A DNA stretch of 64,000 bases from NCBI GenBank assembly GCA_946803715.1, contig CAMPET010000196.1, positions 12,384 through 76,383 of the forward strand. The letters run 5' to 3'. Every line of letters begins with the position of its first letter. The first letter of the stretch is position 1. The notes beneath the pieces are model-generated. The model saw only the letters and a list, made by a program, of their open reading frames with translations. It had not been told where the DNA came from and searched no databases. This stretch comes from Beroe ovata. Taxonomy: Eukaryota; Ctenophora; Nuda; Beroida; Beroidae. The position numbers and the translations under genes were made by a program. This document shows, piece by piece, positions 44,322 through 56,246 of the stretch.

Positions 44322-44741
44322 TTATCTTCCACCTTGCATCCTTGATATAGCAATTGCTGTTATTATTTCAACAACAACTGGTATGAAACAAGTGAAAGCG
44401 AAATTATACCACAATGATGACACTGCCAAAGATTCAAGGAGAACAAATGCAAGGACTATTGATCCAGAAACATGACAGCAAATTGAAATCATCCCTGTTG
44501 TATAACTGAAGATAGTGTAACCGACAAACAGACTCAAAAGTTCAATTGCATTACAAGCAATACTGAGACAAAGAGCAACAAGAACTTCTGTTTCCTTGTT
44601 TGTTTTCAAATCAGAGGGATATCCTAGGGGTATTGAGGCATCAACAGTGGCATCTTGAAACCAGAACAGATTCATTGTGATGATAATCTGGATTATCAAA
44701 GATAAAAATCTTGGGGGCAGAATTTGCTCAGCTATAGCCAT
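44322..44741 (-). CDS. TMEM107: Transition-zone protein TMEM107, single exon
   Basis: 139 aa (human 140) with four predicted membrane segments at about residues 12-26, 52-74, 80-103 and 110-133. The N-terminus LPPRFLSLIIQIIITMNLFW followed by DATVDASIPL aligns with vertebrate VPSRFLTLL...LFW..D..IQACLPL. The second half has the ISICCHVSGSIVLAFVLLES counterpart of ISIGAHCSASVALSFFIFE. TMEM107 sits in the ciliary transition zone and recruits MKS-module proteins that gate the cilium. It is the first of three cilium genes in a row on this strand. The ATG is the first in frame; a noncoding upstream exon cannot be excluded. Confidence 0.88.
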   Translation of the reverse strand: MAIAEQILPPRFLSLIIQIIITMNLFWFQDATVDASIPLGYPSDLKTNKETEVLVALCLSIACNAIELLSLFVGYTIFSYTTGMISICCHVSGSIVLAFVLLESLAVSSLWYNFAFTCFIPVVVEIITAIAISRMQGGR

Positions 44742-45179
44742 GACAGTTCCTGTGGAAGAATTGTAATAATTTCAGTTGAAATACCAGGGAAGGCTGATTA
44801 GGCAATAATAACTAAAATATTGATGTGTTATTATATCACTTTTGAATGGTAATGAAACATGAAAACTGAATCAGTTTGACACAAAATAGGGTTTTTTGTG
44901 ATTAAATTTCCTAAGTCATCCTCCTTCTAGAAAAAACATAAACATCATGGAAATGAAATACACAATTACAATGAATAGTACATATTCTACTTTGTAATCT
45001 AAGAATGGAACTGCTAGAAATATATGCGGACACAAATTGATGCAAAGAAATGTTTCTAAGTGATAATTGATGAATGATGGAGATTATTGCTAGATGATAA
45101 AGAAGGAATAGGATCGAGAAATAAAATTTAAGTTAGATTGAAATGATTTATGACAATTAAAATTCGTAAATGGCGTTGC

Positions 45180-45580
45180 AATTTTTGGCCCAGCTGAAGC
45201 TCTAGCTGACGCGAGCCGCAAGAAACGGCAAGCGCCAGCAAAAATATTATTATAATTGGCAAAAATGTTCCCGCGGCGCGCGCGCTGCGTGACCCAAATG
45301 GCAAATACCCTGCCCCGCGCGCATTGCGCGTCTCCGTGGTTTGGATTCTTTTCTACGAGTAGAACAAGGGCGTGCAACGTGTGCACAGGCGAAAATTTAT
45401 TCTGCGCGCGGCTCGCCTCGGCCTCAGTGCTGTCGATTGATGATAGACCCTGTTGAGAATTTCGTTTTGCGCGCGAAAATTTTGTTTTGCGAGAATTTCG
45501 TTTTGCGCGCGAAAATTTTGTTTTGCGAGAATTTCGTTTTGCGCTTCGCGGCTTGCATCAGCGGTCGGTCTAGTATCAAA
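45180..45580. repeat. GC-rich dispersed repeat, reverse orientation to the 1.5-2.5 kb copies
   Basis: gatgatagaccctgttgaga and the following ttcgttttgcgcgcg are the reverse complement of bases around 1980-2015. The end, cgcggcttgcatcagcggtc, is the reverse complement of the string near 1581 and 1921. Inside is a 36-base tandem repeat (units at 45455, 45491 and 45527, gagaatttcgttttgcgcgc...). It is non-coding. Confidence 0.8.
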
Positions 45581-45980
45581 AATAAATTGATGCTCCAAGG
45601 AAGATAATTGATAATGGAATGATCTTCTTAAAAGACTTTGCGCACAACACACAGGTTTTCATTGAGATGATATACAAGTGATGCAATTGAAATTTCAAGA
45701 ATATTGGTTGGCAGGGATTGTCAGTACAATTCCATCTCAAGCTTAAACAAAAACTGGTCCCCCAAAACACTAGTTCTCTCCAAATTGAAGCTGTTATCTA
45801 ATGTGAATGATGGTTTCTGTGCTGTAAAATATGAACAATTATTTGAACTAAAAACAATATGTTTTACTAATTCATGTTGAGTGAGCTCTTCCTCAAAAGC
45901 ATTCCCCAGAAGTCATCCCCAGGGGCCTATGCTTGATGGTACATAGGGGAAGTGTAGAGGAGTAGGTGAGACCAGAGTTG

Positions 45981-46370
45981 TCATTGTCTCCATCCAATAG
46001 AAGTCATTAAGTTTTCATTGTGAAGTTGATGCTGGCATCCACAGAGTCTTAGCATATGCCCAGTAGGTCTGCTCTGGTTTGTGCATACGAAGGGCAGTGA
46101 CCAACAAAGTGGTGCTACAATTTCCTGGGTTTCTAGGCAGTTGGGGCAGACTGTTGTGTCTTTGCAATTGATGTGATGGAGAGGGCTATTGAGCCCAATG
46201 TACCTAGTGATGATGAACACTGCTGTGTGGTGTCTGGTGCGCCCGTGTTGTTGTCCAGATTGTGATTGAGAGTTCTTATGATAGCATCACTCTTGTTCCC
46301 CAGGATGTTGTTGTATGGTTTGTGTGCTTGTAGGAGCTGCTTCTGTCCTGCCACTTTCTCCAGCGTTACC
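45981..46370 (-). pseudogene. Probable retroelement fragment (reverse-transcriptase C-terminal scrap)
   Basis: On the minus strand, ITRYIGLNSPLHHINC followed by TTVCPNCLETQE resembles the segment after the reverse-transcriptase domain of many LINE-type elements (TGH..LN..LH..G, then a Cys-rich CPxC block). The match continues upstream only by changing frame and passing stops, so it is decayed. No 3' tail or target duplication was found. The match is short and the call tentative. Confidence 0.35.
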
Positions 46371-46669
46371 TTAATCAGTATTCATGAGTGTTTCAGAAGA
46401 TAGTTTCTGATACACAATTATTGAAGCTTCTTACATACTAAGGATTGATACCAAATTTCGCTTGGCTGATAAAATCCCTGGTTTTAAGTAGTTGCATGCC
46501 ATTATGCGTTTCTAACTAAAACTGGTTAATGGAGTACTGAAGGATAGTTGGTTGGTTGGAGAATTCCACCATTACATAAGACACAGTCAAATGGAAAATA
46601 AGAGAAACAAATTCCAACTTGCATGATTATTCAGAGTATTCATTTAATGATATTTCTCTCATTGTAGCT

Positions 46670-49600
46670 ATGTCTGGGAATCTAGGTATGGAAGCACTTA
46701 TTCCAATTGTGAATAAAGTCCAAGATGCATTCACACAAGTTGGGATGAACAGTGTGATTGACTTGCCTCAAATAGCAGTAGTTGGAGGACAGTCTGCTGG
46801 TAAAAGCAGTGTTTTGGAAAACTGTGTTGGAAAGTGAGTCAATTGTGTCATCAAAATAAAGAAACTTTATTCAGAATTATTTGTTGATGTGTTGACCTCA
46901 CCATGGCTCTCACTGTGTATGGCCCATTCCCAATGATAATCTTATTTCAATTTCCTCCAAACTTGCAGGGATTTCTTACCAAGGGGTTCAGGTATTGTAA
47001 CCCGTCGACCTTTGATCCTTCAGCTTAACTACAACGAAAAAGGAGGTGAGTTATAACAAAGGAACATCAAAATGACACACTGTAGTCTGTAGTGCTTGAT
47101 TAAAAATTACCTCTTTGTTTAGATTTTTCTTTTATTATTCTGGATGGCAATGACAATGCCCCAACATGATCCATAGGACCATATTTCATTTTCAGAGTGG
47201 GGAGAGTTCTTGCATGCAAAAGGTAAAAAGTTCACGGATTTTGATGAGATCAGGAGAGAAATTGAGGCCGAAACTGACAGGATGACAGGGAGCAATAAGG
47301 GAATATCAGACATTCCCATCAATCTCAGAGTCTTCTCTCCTCATGGTAATGGAATGAGAATGAAACAGTTCACACTGAAACTACACTGTATAATAAGTAC
47401 ACATGATAGACACTATAGACAGTCGTTGATTGTGTTATATTTATGTCGTACTTGTACATGTAATTCTGTACAATGTTCTGACTCAGTACTACTGAGCACA
47501 ATGTTTAAAGTTATGTTTCGAACAATGTTTTATCATACAACGTTCATATCTCAGTGCTCAATTTGACACTCATCGATTTGCCTGGGATTACCAAGGTTCC
47601 TATCGGAGATCAGCCACCAGACATCGAATTCCAAATCCGAGGTGAGATTCGGGCCTTAATTGGTCATCACGTGACAGCAATTTAAAATACGCTGTCACGT
47701 GATTGAAAACATTTGTTACCCCTTCCTAATAACAACATTCTCTATCGATACGAATGTATTTGGTGCGAGATGTTGTAATACGAGATTTCGAAATAAAGTC
47801 ATGATCATTCACGTCATGAAATACAATCATCATGAAAAAGGGGAGAGGTGATCATTTTACATCCGGTCACTCACAATGGGTACTTATACCTCATATTGTT
47901 CGTTATAAAATATTCTAAATTTGATATATACGACCCCAAAGTGTAGAATGAGTTGTCACAATGGAGTATCATGTATACATAATCTTATGTGCTTGTACAC
48001 ATGATGATAGTACTTAAGTACTTTGGGACATAGTACTTAGTAGCACTGTCCGTGAGGAAACAGGAGAAGTGTCAATGTGTCAATGGAGTGGCATCAGCCC
48101 AGAAACAAGCGGGACCCATTGAGCAGATTCAGAAGTAATTTTATTGGAAATTTGAAAAAAAGGGAATTTAAAACTTTGCTGAGTTTCTACTTCCCCGTTC
48201 CCGATCGAATTCTAGCCATATCTCCCTTCACCACCCCAATGTGTCAATGTGATAGTTATTTGTTGTTTCGTGGTGTTGAGAGATTCACACACTTTGTGGC
48301 AAAGTCTGTACTTATCATCTGCTGTTACAGCTGACCAGCTGAAATACGATTCTCCTCCCCATACAGCATCGTAATTTGATTCTCGCGATGGCCCCCTCTT
48401 ATCAGACATATTCTAAGACTCGCGCAAATTCTTATCTAACAGCTGTTTCCCCTGCAGGAATGATTATGGCATTTATATCGAAACCAAGCTGCCTTATCCT
48501 AGCGGTTACCCCAGCAAATTCGGATCTTGCTAATTCGGACGCTCTTAAATTGGCAAAAGAGGTTGACCCCGAAGGTAATTAGAACTTCGATTTTAGGACA
48601 AAATGTCAATGCGGGGAATCATGGAGCTTGACCTCATCACGTGTACATTTCACAGGAATACGAACAATTGGTGTCCTTACCAAGCTGGATCTCATGGATG
48701 ATGGCACTGATGCCCGTGACATATTGGATAACAAAATCCTACCCCTCCGCAGAGGTACTAGTGGTACACGTTTACTGTTCCTACTTGTTTACTTTGGTCT
48801 GTGTGTGCGTGCGTGATGTAAGCAATGCTAGAGAAGACCAATAAGATCATATTTCTCGAAATTGGGGCGGTCACAACGTGTGTTTCGGTGTGCGTAACGC
48901 GCGAAATCAAGAATGTCTCTCCAACGCGCGTATCTTGGTGTTATTTGTAGAATTCAGGCGCGCGCGATCACTAACTAGATCGATGTCTAATTATGTTACC
49001 CTACCCAGCTATTGTTGGATCACAGTGTTGTTATGTTAAGTTGTTAGATTACGTCACTACTTAATGGGCTGGTAATACATACATGTCATGTACAGTGTAT
49101 AGATCACTACCCTGTATCTCTCTCTCAGGTTATATCGGTATTGTTAACAGAAGTCAGAAAGATATCGATGGTAATAAGGATATCAAAGCCGCGCAGGCCG
49201 CCGAGCGGAAATACTTCATGTCACACCCGTCCTACAGACACTTAGCAGATAGGGCAGGAACTGGATTCCTGCAGAAAACACTGAACCAGGTGAGCCCAGA
49301 GTCGAGATTTTGTGACCAGGGAAATATGATTGTGGCGCGCATTTCGCAGTCATCCATGAATTTATTCATTTTCCGCACTGGATAAAATCACCCCCTCTTC
49401 AGCAATTAACAAACCACATCCGCGAAGTGCTACCCTCGCTCCGATCTAAACTAGAACAACAACTCACTAACATGGAGACAGAAGTGAAGGAGTTTAGAGG
49501 GATGGGCCACGGAGGGAAAGAAGACAAGGCAGCCAGACCTAGAGTCATGATGCAGTGAGTCACCGCAGCATATTATCGGTCTCAGCCCGGCATCAGTACT

Positions 49601-52600
49601 AATATTCGAAAATCATGTCACCGAGGAAACCTACAATTATAGTTCTGTTGATTTAGGTACCAATGAGTAAGTGTTCTGATTTCAGGATGGTTAACCGGGT
49701 TACACACGATTTTGAGGAGATGATTGAGGGAGCTGGTTCAGTGGATACCAAGAGTTTGAGTGGTGGTGCTAAGATCAACACCATCTTCCACTTTCGCTTT
49801 CCTGGATATTTGAATGAGGTTGGTATCCATCTGATGAAGATTTCGCGTTGGATAGCGCCTTTTTCACAGCGCTCTCCGCAATGATGATGAGTTGAAGTCA
49901 AGCTAATTTATTCCAGGGTCGGCTAGACGAACAGGAACTACGTAAAGACATCGGATATGCTATTCGTAACATCCACGGCGTGAGATCCGGTTTGTTCACG
50001 CCAGATGCGGCATTTGAGATGACGGTGAAGCGACAGATCCAGACACTTGCTCCGCCATCCATGAAATGCATTCAGCAGGTGATTCATGGTGTCAGTAGAA
50101 ACTAGAAACAGATGATTACATTAGCAGATTTGATGGAATTTGTCCTCTGCCGTTACAACCATCTAATGCTTCAAGTTTTCGAGAAAATACGTTATCAATC
50201 AACACAATTCTTCCGGTCTGATAGGTGTCGACAGAGCTACATGAGGTGATAATGAAATGTATCGACAAACTCAAAAACTACCCCAACTTGCAGAAAGAAA
50301 TCGATAACTTGGTTTCTACTTACCTGCGAGAGGTTTGTCCTTGACGTTATTGTAAATTGTGTCCCACAAAGCGTGTTATTTTCGTGGAAAATCACTTGAC
50401 TCCTCTTGGAACTGGGATAATATTCCAATGATTACCCATCATCTCATTCCTCGACAACCATCACCCTCTGTAGTGTGAACAAGACTGTAGAAATCAGATA
50501 AACCAATTGGTGGAGGTTGAGCTTGCGTACATCAACACAAACCACGATGATTTCATTGGTTTCACTTCGTACGTCTTTGATATTTTATTGGTATTTAGCC
50601 TTGCTACGCAATTTTACCCGCATTAATACTAGGATATCCTGAATATACCAAAACTATGAAATATATTTTTATGAAATCATTTCACCCGCCAGACAAACGA
50701 AGAGCGAATCGGTGAAAGACGTACAGACGGCAAACAATGCCTCTGATACTCAGGTAAACACACAGGTTTGAAATTAAGAAAACGCGATCCTAGCTCCTAG
50801 GCATGATGAAAATAAACGCGCCCTCTCTTTTCGCGGCTTATCTATAGATGAAGTTTTTGATAAAATTAGCTCAGCTTTCCTGCATGGTTCTTGGAAAAGA
50901 AAAGTCTTCTTTTCACGTGACTGATTTCGGTTAAAAATGAACATTTCAATGGATGATTTGTTATTTGTCGAAAACGAAAACCCTTTCATCTATTTGCCCT
51001 AAACTTTGATGAGGGTCCGTAACGTTATCGAGATCAATATCCGTGAATCAGTCAACTACTACATGTTATTGATTATTGTGAAGTGTGTTATTGTGCGTGA
51101 TCTATAATTGTGAACAGTAACAGATTAAGCAAAAAGTACGAACCAGGTCTTTGAGTCACACAGGCACACTACCCTTGAGTTGAACAATACAAGAAGTCGA
51201 GCGCCTTGTGTTGGATACGACAAGTGACGAGTGATAAATAGCGTGATAGTGAGAGAATGAGTGATTTGGAGAGAGTGAGCGAGAGTGACTGCCGATTCTC
51301 CGTATTTTGTTTACTCATGATTAACCTTGTGTTGCAGCAAAATAGAGAAGCGGCTACAAAGGTATGTGAGTAGTTGAGTTAGCGGTAGTTCAAGTGGTAT
51401 AGATGTTAACGAATCTGAGATTTGATACTGGGAACATATTCAGTGGCCATGTGCGCGTTCAGTTTGTACGTGAAAGACGAATCAGTGTTTAGTTGAATCG
51501 TGTACGAACAAACGCGTGCACATCTGCCATTCTGCCATGCTTTTCCCGGAGTTGATCAGATTCTCAGATCGAAACATCTCCCAGTAGATTACTCTTAGTT
51601 GGTGCCAGCTGTGAATCATTGTGTCTTGTGCCATGATTCTTCGTAAAACGGACGTTTATAAATCATTGTCAACTGCTTGATAGTGCTACCGGTAATCATT
51701 GATTTGTATGTTTGTATGTAGTGTTAATGCCAACGTTTCGTTGTTTTTCATGAAACTGTGATGCACCGCTATTGTAATGTTGGGTATGCTGCATTCAGCA
51801 CATTGTATTCATCCCTTAGAACTATTCATGTTCAAATCAACATTCCACATTCAGGGTCTGTAACTCACAACGAAAATATAAATCTAGCCGCTACGCGTCG
51901 CTCACTCTTTCAGTTTCAGCAGCAATCAATTATTTGTATATTGTATGTAAATCATGTGATGCTATTTCAGGAAAAAAGAGTAAGCTTTTGCCAGGCATCA
52001 CGTGATTAAGTTTGTTTTATTTGTGAAAGTGGTCTTATTTTAACCTAGATAAGTTGGTCCTTGCCCAATATTCCCTAGCTTAGATTTAGCCTACGGATTA
52101 AGAACTAAAATGACCCTCCTCTGCATGATCTCTACCTTATTGCATGTTTGTGTTCAGTCCCAGTGCATGAATTAAGTTTCACCCTGTCCAATAATATTAC
52201 AATGTTGCTGAATCTGTGCTGGACCAAATCTTGCCCCTCTTTCAATACATTAATCGTAAATCCCACCTAGCTCATTAAGAAGGGCTGGCTGTCCACCTCA
52301 AATGTGGGCCTTACCAAGGGCCTCTCCCGCGAGTATTGGTTTGTCCTCTACACTGATGCCCTCGCTTGGTTCAAGGATGAATCCGTGAGTTCATATATTG
52401 TTTCCCATTGATATTCTAATTCATCCTCACAACGTAGGTTTTATCAAGTGTCATTATAACTGATGGGACTCAAACATCCTCTCTTTCTTTGAGCATCCAA
52501 AAACCTGGATTTTTCGTAAATGCCATCATTGGGCCCATGAGTTCTTTTTATAATCGGAAATCATCGCTCCTAGGAAAGGGACCAGAAGTACTACCTGAAC

Positions 52601-55600
52601 ATTGACGGGTTGAAGATGAAATCCACTGATGACGATGAGGATGGGGGGCTGTTCGGTTCAAGGAAACACAAGATCCAACTCTTCCATCCTAACACCAGGT
52701 ACACACGGGGTGGTTTTCTCGGTTCTCCTCTTGTGGACAGGGGACACTGGACAGTTATGTCTCGTATAATCACTGAATTTGGAGAGTTTTGCGAATTCAT
52801 TCAGCCCCGACTTACCGCTCTCAATCATTTGTCACAAAAACCAGCGTGTAATTCATCACTAAATTGTAAACGGAAAATCTGGTTCCCCCTAGATGTATTT
52901 CACAATTGTCACCACCGTGTCTCTACTCCCCCTCACCGTGTCTCTACTCCCCCTCACCGTGTCTTTACTCCTCCTCACCGTGTCTCTACTCCCCCTNNNN
53001 NNNNNNNNNNNNNNNNNNNNNNNNNNNNNNNNNNNNNNNNNNNNNNNNNNNNNNNNNNNNNNNNNNNNNNNNNNNNNNNNNNNNNNNNNNNNNNNNNNNN
53101 NNNNNNNNNNNNNNNNNNNNNNNNNNNNNNNNNNNNNNNNNNNNNNNNNNNNNNNNNNNNNNNNNNNNNNNNNNNNNNNNNNNNNNNNNNNNNNNNNNNN
53201 NNNNNNNNNNNNNNNNNNNNNNNNNNNNNNNNNNNNNNNNNNNNNNNNNNNNNNNNNNNNNNNNNNNNNNNNNNNNNNNNNNNNNNNNNNNNNNNNNNNN
53301 NNNNNNNNNNNNNNNNNNNNNNNNNNNNNNNNNNNNNNNNNNNNNNNNNNNNNNNNNNNNNNNNNNNNNNNNNNNNNNNNNNNNNNNNNNNNNTCCCCCT
53401 CACCTTATCTCTACTCCCCTTGACCTTGTCTCTACTCCCCCCTCATGTCTCTCACTCCAGGTATCTGTTCCGGGAATACACACAGCTGACTCTCTTTGCC
53501 CGGGATGAGGATGAAATGGAGGACTGGAGAGCGAGTTTCCTCCGAGCAGGTGAGCCTGGGAGTGCACTCCCTGTAATTTGTACAATTTCGATGATTGGAA
53601 CATTCCTCGCAAAAAAGAGCTCGTCCAATGTATAAAACTTTGGTCTCGTTGATCTCAATCTAAGCAAGTTTAGGGATCTCTCTCTCAGGTATCTACACTC
53701 ACAGAGCGGAGGAGAGGGCATCGGATCTCGAGGATGAGAATGAGAGACCAAAGTTTGAGCGTGAGTGATTCTCCTGTGACACCACGTCCAATTCTCACAG
53801 TTCTATGATTGATGTTTCAATTCAATAGTACCTACATCTGAACCTGATTCAACATGATGTCACATTAATCACACCCCAATTTCAGGACTGTTTGAGGACC
53901 CTCAGCTGGAACGTCAGGTCGAAGTTATCCGAACTTACGTGAACAGTTACATGGCCATAGTGAGGAAAACATTCAAAGACATAGTTCCCAAGCACATCAT
54001 GTGTCTCATGGTCAACAGGATGAAGTTGTTCATTGAGGCTGAGCTCATGCCGGCTCTCTATATGGCTGGAAACCCGGTGAGTGCTAGGAACGCTGGGAAT
54101 GGGAGAGGCAGGGCTCAGGATGGATTCCTGCAGCAGGAATCGGGAGTTCATTCTGAGATGTTAATTTGTTCTATCATGTATAGGACTACTATAGTTGCAA
54201 GCTTTCACTGTCAAATTCTTTGCACATGTTTAGGTTCAAGCGCCAGCGCACACAGTTATATGCTGCAATATCAATCAAGGATATTATGTTCAAACTTTTT
54301 GGGCAACCCGTTGATTACAACCACAACTACAACCACACTAGATAACAACGTTAACAACCACTGACTCTTGCCAGGCTGAACTGATGGAAGAGTCCCAAGA
54401 GGAGGTTCAACGCAGGGAGGAACTATTGGGGATGTACGATGCGTGCAAAGACGCACTCAAGACGATTTCAGAGGTCACGGCCAAGACCTCATCCACGCCT
54501 CTTCCTGGTCCAATTGCTAGATCACATAGTCCGTAAGTACAGTGTCTCCTTATAGAGTGGTTGTCGAGATTGGGGATATATTTCAGTGATCACCATGAAT
54601 GTTTTCAGGTCTCCGAGTCCTAACATGAACGCTGACAGAATGCCGAAATCTGAGTCTAATCAGTCACTCAGTCAAAGGTAGCAGGAGTTTCTGATGAAAT
54701 CTTTCTTATCATCTAGTTTTAAAACCTGCCTTAAAAATGTAGATTTTGGTTATTACTCCTTCATAAACCCTCTCCCTCCCCCGTGTTCACAGGCCGACGG
54801 GTAGACCACACCCCGAGCTTCCCTCTAGACCGGGTGGCGGTGGCGGCGGCAGGCCCGCACCGGCGGCAGCTAATGCCTCGTGAGTATAGGGCCTCTGATT
54901 ATTTGGTATCCCTGATTTGGTGTGTGCGTGTGCGGGAGATATGTGTTTTGTGCGTTTATACGTGTGTGTACTGTGTCTGTGTCGGAATGGGATTGCTACA
55001 GTGCTGATTGTCTGATCTAGATATGTCTGCCATTGCATAAGTATACACGGTGTTCGTTGAAACTGTGCGTATGCGTGTGTTTTATTGTGTATGTGAGTGT
55101 GCGACGACGTTTTTCGGCGATAGCAAACTTCTCATGTAAACGGTTATTTCATATCCTGACTTGCGATGTCCTTCCTAAATAGACAAATGACATGGTAAAG
55201 TTTTTGTTCGCTACATTGTTGCAGTGTTGTCATGGAAACTATAAATTTCCCGCTGACCTTTTGAACCGTTCTGAAGCACAATCGTGACCTTTGTGGAGAA
55301 TGTTTAGGCTTTTTGTCAAACGTCTGACTTGACAAATGCTGGAAGATAAAATATTACGGTTCTTTTCTTGACCACGGACACAGATTCAATGAATATCGTT
55401 TAAATACAATTTCTTTAGACAAGGACCGTTTACAACGGATAGATCAGCACGGTGTATTGATGGTCGATAGACCAAGACGGTTTACTGATTGGCGAATATC
55501 TAACTTTGTCCATATCCCCTCTCAGCCGGAGCCACGCACCAATGATCCCAATGAAACCGTCAATATCTGCAAAACCGTCGTCTAACCTCGGTGTTGAGTT

Positions 55601-56246
55601 CAATGTTGCACCTAAGATGGGTTTCAATGACGGCAAGCCGACTATTGGATTTGATATGTAAGATCATTGAATATATGTCCTGCGTCTTATTCAAATGTTC
55701 GATGATTGTGAATGTGGAATAGTGCGCAAGTTTGTTTCGTTTTGTCGCTTATAGCTCACGTTTGCTGGGCATCTTGCTAACCTGAAATCAATCGATCCAA
55801 ATGCAACAATTGAATGAGCGAATGCTTGGGCCAAGCTCGATCCCTACACTTGTGTGGGAAGAGATTGTCATGAACCTAATGCTGAATGTTTTCGTGCATG
55901 TTTTGAACTGTACATTCATCATTTCACCCTATGCTCCTTCATCAAATCCACGTGTAAACCTCATTAATTAATAAACATGTTTCCGAGAATAGCTTTTCCT
56001 AATCCAATGCTTTCAAAACTAATTGACTGGCATGACCGTATCCAACGCATTCTCAATAGTTCAGCATGCTGTTTCCTATCATATTTCCATCTGAATGCTG
56101 AATGACTGATAACTATCAATTATTTATGACTATATTAACCTCTCATCTTTAACTCACTCCCACATTTCAGACGCCCGGCTCCAGCTCCCCCAGGCGGGGG
56201 CAACAGACGACCAGCCCCTCCCTCACGACCTGCCCGACCCAACTAA
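46670..56246 (+). CDS. DNM: Classical dynamin (GTPase, middle, PH, GED, proline-rich), complete, 24 exons
   Basis: Exons, all in phase with GT-AG: 46670-46833, 46969-47045, 47196-47345, 47555-47641, 48458-48574, 48656-48754, 49129-49289, 49403-49554, 49686-49818, 49917-50078, 50225-50332, 50474-50568, 50693-50753, 51338-51361, 52271-52384, 52574-52698, 53461-53549, 53689-53760, 53886-54076, 54375-54532, 54609-54677, 54793-54879, 55526-55657, 56171-56246. The total is 2703 bases, 900 aa. GTPase motifs: [10 protein letters not shown] (G1), [11 protein letters not shown] (G2), LIDLPG (G3), LTKLD (G4). A PH domain follows (LIKKGWLST ... [22 protein letters not shown]), then the GED ([20 protein letters not shown]) and a proline-rich tail ending [12 protein letters not shown], suited to SH3 binding. 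It severs the necks of endocytic vesicles at the plasma membrane. The one assembly gap lies within an intron, so the coding sequence is intact. Exon 14 (24 bases, QNREAATK) is a likely cassette. Confidence 0.96.
47666..47703. repeat. Inverted repeat with CACGTG arms in a dynamin intron
   Basis: atcacgtgacagc (47666-47678) and gctgtcacgtgat (47691-47703) are perfect 13-base reverse complements around a 12-base AT-rich loop. Confidence 0.75.
50754..52270. other. DNM: Dynamin introns flanking the 24-base microexon
   Basis: Two introns of 584 and 909 bases surround exon 14. Both are AT-rich; short open frames in them show no family resemblance. Nothing else is seen. Confidence 0.5.
52915..53450. 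repeat. 21-base minisatellite broken by an assembly gap
   Basis: Units of accgtgtctctactccccct plus c repeat four times before the gap, and more diverged units (caccttatctctactcccct) resume after it. The repeat sits in the dynamin intron between the two halves of the PH domain. Open frames across it are artefacts of a stop-free repeat plus n. Confidence 0.88.
52997..53393. other. Assembly gap of 397 n
   Basis: All n. Since both flanks are the same minisatellite, the missing part is probably more of it; the true length is unknown. Confidence 0.97.

Larger units (their letters stand above)
44742..46669. other. Divergent intergenic region between TMEM107 and dynamin
   Basis: About 1.9 kb separating the minus-strand cilium block from plus-strand dynamin, so it should hold promoters for both. 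It is AT-rich from 44.75 to 45.15 kb. Next come a GC-rich dispersed repeat and a probable retroelement fragment, listed separately. No TATA box or other clear promoter motif was found. Confidence 0.5.

Noticed and set aside
52610-53635. 341-codon open frame across the n gap
   Set aside because: It is only open because n and a minisatellite contain no stops; its real parts are dynamin exons 16 and 17 separated by an intron.
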